Of a stretch of DNA of 64,000 nucleotides, positions 24,594 through 31,075 are shown piece after piece. Position 1 is the first letter of the stretch. Each line of letters begins with the position of its first letter. A model generated the notes under the pieces. It had not been told where the DNA came from. It was given only the letters and a program-made list of their open reading frames with translations, and searched no databases. The stretch lies in the NCBI GenBank assembly GCA_023229795.1, contig JALNYP010000002.1, positions 1-64,000 on the forward strand, read 5' to 3'. A program made the translations under genes and the position numbers. Origin of the DNA: Syntrophobacterales bacterium (GTDB taxonomy: Bacteria > Desulfobacterota > Desulfobaccia > Desulfobaccales > 0-14-0-80-60-11).

Positions 24594-25481
24594 ATGGGCG
24601 TGGAAATCGGCTCGGAATCGTTCGGGAGCGAGCCCGGGGTAGTGCCTCGGGGCCTGACCTCAACCCCCCGCTGGGGCAGGGGCACCTCCCTGCGGGTTAT
24701 TTCAGTAACCTCCGGCAAGGGCGGGGTGGGCAAGTCCAATGTGGTGATCAATCTGGGTCTGGCCCTGGCCCAGCACGGCCTCCAAGTCCTCCTGATCGAT
24801 GCGGATCTCGGGTTGGGTAATCTCGATATTCTCCTGGGCCTAACGCCGCGCTTTACCATTCAGGATGCTATGTCTAAGGGCCTCGATCTGGCCGACATCA
24901 TTATGGAGGGCCCCGGGGGTGTCAAAATTCTGCCAGCCTCCTCCGGCATCCCCGAATTGGCAACACTGGATGAATTCCAGAAAATCTTTTTGCTCAACGC
25001 CATGGACCATTACACCGAGAACGTCGATGTCGTCTTGATTGACACCGGCGCGGGCATCTCTCGTAACGTCTTGTTCTTTAATATGGCGGCCCAGGAACGC
25101 ATCCTGGTGGTGAACAACCAGCCGCCCTCCCTGGCGGACGCCTATGCCTTGATCAAGATCCTGGTAACCCAGCATGGGGGCAAAAGCTTCAAGCTGTTAG
25201 TCAACGGGCTGTCTCAGGCCTGGGAAGCCGAAGCGGTCCATCGGACCCTGCTCAAGGTAATGGAACGCTTCCTGGGCCCGGAGATCAGGTTGGATTACCT
25301 CGGTTTTATTCCCCACGATGAAGCCGTCCCTCAAGCGGTGCTGAGACAGCAGCCGGTCCTGGCCTTATACCCCCAGACACCGGCCAGCCAATCTTTCGTC
25401 GAGATCGCCCGAAATTTATGGGAATCGCCGCTGCCGCTGGATGATGGCAATATCAAGTTTTTTTGGCGTCGAGTCCTCTGA
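24594..25481 (+). CDS. flhG: FlhG/YlxH-type MinD-like ATPase
   Basis: A 295-residue SIMIBI ATPase: deviant Walker A VTSGKGGVGKSNVVINLGLA (about residues 42-61), LLIDADLGLGNLDILLGL, and VVLIDTGAGISRNVLFF. The DADLGLGNLD form is typical of FlhG (FleN), which with FlhF sets flagellar number and position and restrains the FlrA/FleQ regulator. The N-terminal 38 residues contain no DQA-like FleQ peptide that I can see. fliA follows 31 bp later. No flhF lies upstream, unlike the common flhA-flhF-flhG-fliA order. Confidence 0.88.
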   Translation: MGVEIGSESFGSEPGVVPRGLTSTPRWGRGTSLRVISVTSGKGGVGKSNVVINLGLALAQHGLQVLLIDADLGLGNLDILLGLTPRFTIQDAMSKGLDLADIIMEGPGGVKILPASSGIPELATLDEFQKIFLLNAMDHYTENVDVVLIDTGAGISRNVLFFNMAAQERILVVNNQPPSLADAYALIKILVTQHGGKSFKLLVNGLSQAWEAEAVHRTLLKVMERFLGPEIRLDYLGFIPHDEAVPQAVLRQQPVLALYPQTPASQSFVEIARNLWESPLPLDDGNIKFFWRRVL

Positions 25482-25512
25482 TCACCTTCGCAGGCAAGAA
25501 AGTGGGGCAATC

Positions 25513-26307
25513 ATGCAAGAGACAACCGTGGCCCAGGTCAGTGTAGAGTCGGTGCCGGGATATGGTTCCAGCCAATTGGAACCCGACTGGCAGGAGCGGA
25601 TGGTGCTGCAATATGCGCCCTTAATCAAATACATCGCCTCCCGGCTGGCGTTGCGCCTGCCGTCCCACATCTCCCTGGAAGATCTGATCAGCTCCGGCAT
25701 TATCGGCTTGATTGATGCGGTCCAGAAATTCGACCCGACCAAAAACATCAATTTTAAGACCTATGCCGAATTCCGCATTAAAGGCGCCATGCTGGATGAA
25801 TTGCGGAGCCTGGACTGGATTCCCCGGTCCGTGCGCAAAAAAACCCATTTTATCGAGCGCGCCTATGCTCAACTCCAGGGCAGCCTGGGACGACCGGCTG
25901 AAGCCGAGGAGGTGGCCAATTTTCTAAATCTGGGGTTAGAGGAATTCTATCAACTCCTGGATGAAACCAAGACGGTATCGCTGGTGGCCCTGGAAGAGGG
26001 TGGGGGCGGCCCCGGCGGATCGGCGCGCTTTATGGAACAGGAACTCCTGGAGACGCTGCAGGACGACAATGCTCGGGACTCGTTCCTCTCGGTCCATTTT
26101 GCCGAACTGCAGGAAATCATGGTCCAGGCCATCCAGGCCCTGCCGGATAAAGAGAAATTACTGATTTCATTATATTACTACGAAGAACTCACCATGAAGG
26201 AGATCGGCCAGATCATGGGATATACCGAGTCCCGGATCTCCCAGTTGCACACCCAGGCCGTGTATCGCTTGAGGCATAAGCTTCGGGAATACTCCCATGA
26301 CATCTAA
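25513..26307 (+). CDS. fliA: RNA polymerase sigma-28 factor (flagellar)
   Basis: Start chosen at ATG 25513, giving 264 residues; an in-frame upstream start at 25441 would overlap flhG. Region 2: VLQYAPLIKYIASRLALRLP, LEDLISSGIIGLIDAVQKFD and FKTYAEFRIKGAMLDELRSL followed by DWIPRSVR, the classic FliA/WhiG/SigD signature. Region 4: LPDKEKLLISLYYYEELTMK and IGQIMGYTESRISQLHTQAV. It directs late flagellar and chemotaxis gene transcription. Together with flhG and the sigma-54 promoter it forms a flagellar regulatory module without structural genes in the window. No FlgM anti-sigma gene is seen. Confidence 0.95.
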   Translation: MQETTVAQVSVESVPGYGSSQLEPDWQERMVLQYAPLIKYIASRLALRLPSHISLEDLISSGIIGLIDAVQKFDPTKNINFKTYAEFRIKGAMLDELRSLDWIPRSVRKKTHFIERAYAQLQGSLGRPAEAEEVANFLNLGLEEFYQLLDETKTVSLVALEEGGGGPGGSARFMEQELLETLQDDNARDSFLSVHFAELQEIMVQAIQALPDKEKLLISLYYYEELTMKEIGQIMGYTESRISQLHTQAVYRLRHKLREYSHDI

Positions 26308-26431
26308 CTTGGACGGCGAGGGCCGTATCGCCCGGAAAGTCTGAAGAACCGCTTGCGGATCGGGCCCGGCGAAGCCGGCGCCTGGGTCCGGGAGTTGGAC
26401 CAGGATCACGGCAATTGCAAGGAGGTAGATC

Positions 26432-26689
26432 TTGTCTCTATGGTCTTACGAGATATTTTTGGTAGGCGCGGGGTTGGGAGGGGTGCTGTTGCTGGTAATT
26501 TTCAGTCTCCTGGCCATGGCCCAGAAGGGAGATGAAGATCAGGATGAGCTGGAATATAAACTGAGCCAGGGCCGGATTTTCCCTCCTTATGCGGCCAATC
26601 CGGGCACTGCTGATGAGGCCCGGGCTGCCGCTGACTCAAAGGTGGCGCAGGGGAGCGGCGCCGAAGGGGGAATTCTCCTCAGCCGCTGA
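26432..26689 (+). CDS. Small single-pass membrane protein downstream of fliA
   Basis: An 85-residue frame with a TTG start preceded by a near-perfect AAGGAGGT six bases upstream, which argues that TTG is used. There is one hydrophobic segment, IFLVGAGLGGVLLLVIFSLL (about residues 8-27), followed by an acidic cytoplasm-like tail (QKGDEDQDELEYKL) and an Ala/Gly-rich end. The product family is not recognised. Its position 124 bp after fliA on the same strand suggests a role linked to flagella or the membrane, but that is inference. Confidence 0.6.
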   Translation: MSLWSYEIFLVGAGLGGVLLLVIFSLLAMAQKGDEDQDELEYKLSQGRIFPPYAANPGTADEARAAADSKVAQGSGAEGGILLSR

Positions 26690-26983
26690 GTTGGCCTATT
26701 CCCGGCAATTTCCGGTCGCGACTGGCCGGGAGAGTCGGGGAACGCCCTAAACCGATTAACCCGGTAGGCCCTCTTCCCGGCAAATCGCCTCTCCGGATGT
26801 ACCCCCCTTCCCTGAGATCTCGCCCTGGGTCCTCGGGAATGAACCCCGGTATCCAGAGCGGCGCAGGTTCCCACGCTATGGCCGCCGCTGCCGCTATTCT
26901 CCGTCTTGCACCCGCCGGCGTTTTCCACTAAACTGCCCCTTAATAATACTAATAGTCGATATCCCGTAACCATCGGACTCCTT
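26690..26983. other. Intergenic region before adenine deaminase
   Basis: About 290 bp with GC-rich, hairpin-prone sequence (26700-26760, repeated CCGG/CCGGG motifs) and no convincing coding frame. An upstream extension of the deaminase frame to 26906 lacks family conservation. Confidence 0.4.
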
Positions 26984-28702
26984 ATGCGGATGGAGAGACT
27001 GCAACAACGGCTCAGGGCGGCCCGGGGGGAAGTGCCCTCGGACCTGGTCCTCACCGGCGCTCGGGTGGCCAACGTCTACACCGGCGAATGGCTGGACACC
27101 GAGGTGGCTCTGTTCGACGGCATCATCGTGGGCCTGGGGGATTATCCCGGCCCCCGGCTCCCGCTGCCGGGTCGCTACCTGCTTCCGGGTCTCATCGATG
27201 GCCACCTGCATCTGGAAAGCAGCATGCTCACCCCCCGGGAACTGGCCCGGGCCTTGTTACCCCTGGGGACAACCACGGTGGTGGCCGACCCCCACGAGAT
27301 CGCCAACGTCTGGGGCACGGCGGGCCTGGATTATCTGCTGAGCGCGGCCGAAGGCCTGCCGGTGGATTTCTTCTTCATGCTGCCCTCCTGCGTCCCCGCC
27401 ACTTCCCTGGAAACCTCCGGTGCGATCCTTAGCGCCGAGGCTCTAAGGCCGTACCGGGACCACCCCCGGGTCCTGGGGCTGGCGGAGGTGATGAATTTCC
27501 CCGGACTGGTGGCCGGCGATCCGGACCTCCTGGCCAAGCTGGCCCTGTTTCCCCAGGGGCCGCTGGACGGCCATGCCCCGCTGCTCTCCGGCCGCGCCCT
27601 CAACGCCTATCGGCTGGCCGGCATCGGCTCCGACCATGAATGCACCACGGTGAGCGAAGCTCAAGAGAAGCTGCGCCTCGGGTTCTCTTTGATGGTGCGG
27701 GAAGGCAGCCTGGCTAAAAACCTGGCTGATCTCCTCCCCGCGGTAACCCCTGCCAGCCTGCGCCGCGCCATGCTGGTCACCGATGACAGCCATCCCGAAG
27801 ACCTGGCGCGGAGCGGCCACCTCAATCATCTGCTCCGTGAGGCGGTATCCCTGGGGCTCTCGCCGCTGGCGGCGCTGACCATGGCGACCTTGAATCCGGC
27901 GGAGTATTTCCGCCTCCGGGACCGGGGCGCGGTGGCTCCGGGACTGGCCGCCGATTTGCTGGTGGTGGAGGATCTCACGGAATTCCGCCTCGATAAGGTC
28001 TTCAAAAACGGCAGGCTGCGGGTGGATCAGGGCCGGCTGCTCAGCGAGCCGGAAACCTCGCCGCCGCCGGTCCCGGCCTCCGCCCTGCACGTCCAGGGCC
28101 TCGACCTGGAAGCTTTTTCGCCTCCGGCCGGCGGCGACGTGGTCAAGGTCATCGGCCTGATTCCCGGCCAGTTGCTTACCGACAAGCGCCTGCTGCCTAC
28201 GCCTGTCCGGGAAGGCCGGCTGGCCGCCGACCCCGGCCGGGACCTCCTGAAGCTGGCCGTGGTGGAGCGGCATCACGGCACCGGCCATGTGGGCCTGGGC
28301 CTGGTTCAGGGATTTGGCCTGCCCCGAGGAGCCCTGGCCTCGTCCGTAGCCCACGACTCCCATAATATCGTGGTAGTGGGGGCCGATGAGGCCGATATGC
28401 TCCAGGCGGTGCGCCATCTGGTGGACCTGGGCGGCGGCATGGCGGTGGTAGCCGGCGGGCAGGTCCTGGCCGATCTGGCCCTCCCCATTGCCGGGTTGAT
28501 GAGCCCCTTACCGTTGGATCAGGTGGCCGCGGCCTATAGCCGCCTCAAGGCCGCGTACCACGAGTTGGGAGGCAGCCTCCCCGACCCCTTCATGGCCCTG
28601 TCTTTCCTCGCCCTGCCGGTCATTCCGGCCCTGAAACTGACGGATCTGGGCCTGGTGGACGTGGACCGCTTCCAGGTGGTGCCGCTGTGGGGGGAGATTT
28701 AG
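26984..28702 (+). CDS. ade: Adenine deaminase
   Basis: Start chosen at ATG 26984 (MRMERLQQRLRAARGEVPSD), matching the family N-terminus; 572 residues. It is a metal-dependent amidohydrolase that converts adenine to hypoxanthine. Motifs: VLTGARVANVYTGEW (N-terminal beta sandwich), the metal-binding HxH in LIDGHLHLESSMLTP (about residue 75), TTTVVADPHEIANVWG, GIGSDHECTT, and LVTDDSHPEDL (catalytic Asp). The C-terminal part has the Ade-specific HHGTGHVGLG and SVAHDSHNIVVVG. No purine transporter lies nearby. A hairpin made of TTGAACCTT units follows the stop. Confidence 0.94.
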   Translation: MRMERLQQRLRAARGEVPSDLVLTGARVANVYTGEWLDTEVALFDGIIVGLGDYPGPRLPLPGRYLLPGLIDGHLHLESSMLTPRELARALLPLGTTTVVADPHEIANVWGTAGLDYLLSAAEGLPVDFFFMLPSCVPATSLETSGAILSAEALRPYRDHPRVLGLAEVMNFPGLVAGDPDLLAKLALFPQGPLDGHAPLLSGRALNAYRLAGIGSDHECTTVSEAQEKLRLGFSLMVREGSLAKNLADLLPAVTPASLRRAMLVTDDSHPEDLARSGHLNHLLREAVSLGLSPLAALTMATLNPAEYFRLRDRGAVAPGLAADLLVVEDLTEFRLDKVFKNGRLRVDQGRLLSEPETSPPPVPASALHVQGLDLEAFSPPAGGDVVKVIGLIPGQLLTDKRLLPTPVREGRLAADPGRDLLKLAVVERHHGTGHVGLGLVQGFGLPRGALASSVAHDSHNIVVVGADEADMLQAVRHLVDLGGGMAVVAGGQVLADLALPIAGLMSPLPLDQVAAAYSRLKAAYHELGGSLPDPFMALSFLALPVIPALKLTDLGLVDVDRFQVVPLWGEI

Positions 28703-28777
28703 TTCAAGGTTCAAAGTTTAGCGGAGCCTGGACCCCCAACCATAAAACCTTGAACCTTGAACCTTGAACTTTGAACT
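28701..28777. repeat. TTGAACCTTGAAC-type hairpin repeat
   Basis: Left arm AGTTCAAGGTTCAAAGTTT (28701-28719) and a right part with three tandem TTGAACC/TTGAACT units (28745-28777) are complementary. The element fills the gap between ade and the ornithine cyclodeaminase gene and overlaps the ade stop codon. Confidence 0.7.
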
Positions 28778-28792
28778 GCTTCTGGAGGAAAT

Positions 28793-29776
28793 ATGAGCCT
28801 GGTGCTGACCGGTTCCGAAGTAATGCAGGTGTTGGATATGGACCTGGCGCTGGCCGCGACCGAAGAGGCCTTCCGGGCTTACGGCGAAGGCCGGGTAAAC
28901 ATGCCCCCCAAGGCCTACTTGACCCTGGCCCAGGGCGACTTCCGGGCCATGTACGGGGAGATTTTTCTGCCCCGGGACCATATCTGCGGCCTGAAATGGG
29001 TCAATGTCCATCCCGGCAATCCTGCCCAGGGGCTGTTGACGGTGATGGCCAAGATTCTGCTTAACGACCCGGACACCGGCCTGGAGTTCGCCGATCTGGA
29101 CGGCACCCATGTTACCGATTACCGCACCGGCGCGGCGGGCGGGGTGGCCGTCAAATATCTGGCCCGAACCGATGCCGCTCGGCTGGGGCTGATCGGCGCC
29201 GGGGCCCAGGCGCGCACCCAGGTGGCGGCCATTCTCAAGGTGCGGCCCATCCGGGAGGTCGTAGTCTTCGACCGGCATCTGGAGCACTCCCAGGCCTTTG
29301 CCGCCTGGGTGGCGGAGCACTTCGGCCTCAAAGCCCGGGCCACCCGCGAGGCCGCCGAGGCGGTGACGGGCCAGGACATCGTGGTTACCACCACCCCCAG
29401 CCGCAGTCCGGTGGTGGCCCGGGACTGGGTGTCGCCGGGGACCCATATTAACGCCATCGGCGCCGACGCCGCGGGTAAACAGGAATTGGCCCCCCTCATT
29501 CTCACCGCGGCCAAGGTAGTGGTGGACGACTGGGCCCAGGCGTCCCACTCCGGGGAGATCAACGTGGCCCTGGCCCGGGGCGACCTGACCCGGGAACAGG
29601 TATATGGCATGTTAGGAGAGATTGTCGCGGGGAAGAAGCCGGGGCGGCAGACGCCGGCAGAGATCACCGTATTTGACTCCACCGGGCTGGTTATCCAGGA
29701 CCTGGCCCTGGGATTGGCGGTTTACCAACGTGCGAAGGAAAGGGGTCTGGGGGTGGAGAAAGATTTCTTGAAGTAA
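28793..29776 (+). CDS. Ornithine cyclodeaminase / mu-crystallin family dehydrogenase
   Basis: A 327-residue protein; GGAGGAAAT precedes ATG. Family features: LKWVNVHPGNPAQGL (substrate-binding Lys region, about residues 65-79), DLDGTHVTDYRTGAAGGVA (catalytic Asp region), the NAD-binding LGLIGAGAQARTQ (about 130-142), and INAIGADAAGKQEL. Members include ornithine cyclodeaminase (ornithine to proline), alanine dehydrogenase of archaeal type, and imine reductases. Archaeal-type alanine dehydrogenase or an imino-acid reductase is as likely as ornithine cyclodeaminase here. Neighbours do not settle the substrate. Confidence 0.88.
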   Translation: MSLVLTGSEVMQVLDMDLALAATEEAFRAYGEGRVNMPPKAYLTLAQGDFRAMYGEIFLPRDHICGLKWVNVHPGNPAQGLLTVMAKILLNDPDTGLEFADLDGTHVTDYRTGAAGGVAVKYLARTDAARLGLIGAGAQARTQVAAILKVRPIREVVVFDRHLEHSQAFAAWVAEHFGLKARATREAAEAVTGQDIVVTTTPSRSPVVARDWVSPGTHINAIGADAAGKQELAPLILTAAKVVVDDWAQASHSGEINVALARGDLTREQVYGMLGEIVAGKKPGRQTPAEITVFDSTGLVIQDLALGLAVYQRAKERGLGVEKDFLK

Positions 29777-29813
29777 GGCAAGGCGACCCAGGCGGTCAGC
29801 CCCCTCTGGCGAT

Positions 29814-30035
29814 TCACAATAATTTTAGGAAATCTTCCATGCTTAACCCGGATTGCCGGATTATGGCTCTTAACGTGCCTCTATCGAGTTCTTTATGGTC
29901 CGGAACCACAAGTTGGGCAAGAGGATTGATACGGCGCAAGATGATGTGACTGCCTTCCTGTCTCTTAAAAATAAATCCGCCCTTTAGTAAGGCCTTAACG
30001 CATTTTTGCCCCGAAATATTCGGCAACCTGGTCAT
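29814..30035 (-). CDS. hicA: HicA family toxin (mRNA interferase)
   Basis: A 73-residue double-stranded-RNA-binding-like fold protein with the HicA pattern: SGQKCVKALLKGGFIFKRQ, then GSHIILRR containing the catalytic His, VVPDHKELDRGTLRAII and a final helix MEDFLKLL. HicA cleaves mRNA to arrest growth. It overlaps hicB by 4 bp and is translated second, so the antitoxin is made first. Confidence 0.92.
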   Translation of the reverse strand: MTRLPNISGQKCVKALLKGGFIFKRQEGSHIILRRINPLAQLVVPDHKELDRGTLRAIIRQSGLSMEDFLKLL

Positions 30036-30238
30036 ACTGCCACTAACAGAGACTCAAAGCGTTCCTCGGGCACCGGCAAGCCATCCTCTTCAAGCGCCTT
30101 AATATAGCCCTCAATGGCTTCCTTAATATTGGCAATGGCTTCTTCCCTCGTTTTCCCCTGGCTTATACATCCAGGGAGGCTGGGACACTCGGCCACCCAA
30201 TAGTTATCTTCGCCAGGGGAAATAATCACTTGTCTCAT
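30032..30238 (-). CDS. hicB: HicB family antitoxin
   Basis: A 68-residue protein: MRQVIISPGEDNYWVAECPS, LPGCISQGKTREEAIANIKE, AIEGYIKALEEDGLPVP. This is the short HicB (UPF0150/RNase-H-like) antitoxin fold without an obvious C-terminal DNA-binding domain, so autoregulation would need the complex or another factor. It is the first gene of the hicBA pair. Confidence 0.92.
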   Translation of the reverse strand: MRQVIISPGEDNYWVAECPSLPGCISQGKTREEAIANIKEAIEGYIKALEEDGLPVPEERFESLLVAV

Positions 30239-30277
30239 AAATCCTCCCAGCCAGTATAGCGACGCGTTGAGCCGTCT

Positions 30278-30622
30278 CTACAAGCCCAAGAAGGTTTTGA
30301 TCTTTTCCAGAATTTCCGGCCTTTGGGACGGTTCGAAGTCCCACATGGTGGTTTGTTGGGGGGCGTCTTTGTCGTCATCCTGACAGTCGCCGAACCCGCA
30401 GACCGACGGGGTAGCCTTGGGGGGGCCCAAGATCTGGGCCAGATGATCGGTCACCTGGACAATCTCGCCCCGGACCGGCCAGACGCTGAGGACCAAGTGG
30501 TCCCGGGCGACCCGCAACTGCAGGTTCAGTGCCCCTTCCGGGTCGGCCCCGGCCTCGACGCCTTCGAAAGTCACTCCCCTGCGGTCTTCGTTTTCCTTGA
30601 AGTCAAATTTTACCGGTAGCAT
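30278..30622 (-). CDS. Small hypothetical protein
   Basis: A 114-residue acidic protein I do not recognise. It has alternating hydrophobic strands (LNLQLRVARDHLVLSVWPVR) and an Asp-rich loop with two Cys (CGFGDCQDDDKD). No membrane segment or signal is present. It lies 6 bp after the zinc-ribbon-like gene and 39 bp before hicB, so a short operon is possible. Codon use and GC skew agree with a real gene. Confidence 0.6.
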   Translation of the reverse strand: MLPVKFDFKENEDRRGVTFEGVEAGADPEGALNLQLRVARDHLVLSVWPVRGEIVQVTDHLAQILGPPKATPSVCGFGDCQDDDKDAPQQTTMWDFEPSQRPEILEKIKTFLGL

Positions 30623-30628
30623 AAGTCG

Positions 30629-30865
30629 TTATCCTTTGCCGGCGCATCGCTGGCACACAAGACCCCTTGGCGTTTCCCGGTGCCAGCCCTGAAGCACCAC
30701 CGCGCCGCATTGTGAGCAGATACCCTGGATGTTAGGCGATCCCGATCCCCAAACCGGCAGCCCCTTGGGGCCCAACCCCAGTTTCTGGAGGGCGCGCTGC
30801 CACCATACCCGGAGAAGAGTGCATTCCATTGCTTGCATTATAGCAAAGTTCCTGCTATTTTCCAA
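30629..30865 (-). CDS. Small zinc-ribbon-like protein
   Basis: A 78-residue frame; an internal ATG at about 30838 (MQAMECTLLRVWWQ) is an alternative start. The C-terminal half has two Cys pairs, ICSQCGAVV and LVCQRCAGKG, 19 residues apart, consistent with a zinc ribbon. A GLGPKGLPVWGSGSPN segment precedes them. Function unknown. It forms a tight pair with the downstream gene (6 bp gap). Confidence 0.55.
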   Translation of the reverse strand: MENSRNFAIMQAMECTLLRVWWQRALQKLGLGPKGLPVWGSGSPNIQGICSQCGAVVLQGWHRETPRGLVCQRCAGKG

Positions 30866-31075
30866 AACTCTGGGAAATTACTTCCGGGGTATGGGGGCTG
30901 CATCCCTCCTTTCCCTGCCTGAATTCCGGGTCTGGACCACCGGCTGGCAGACCGGGGGGACCGTGATGGGAGCCGGGATGAATTTTCCTTTTGAAATTTT
31001 TCACAAGAACGTGGTATGAAAAGTTATATCCCTCCGGAGGGAATCGGAAAATAGACGGATAAGGAGATAGGCGAC

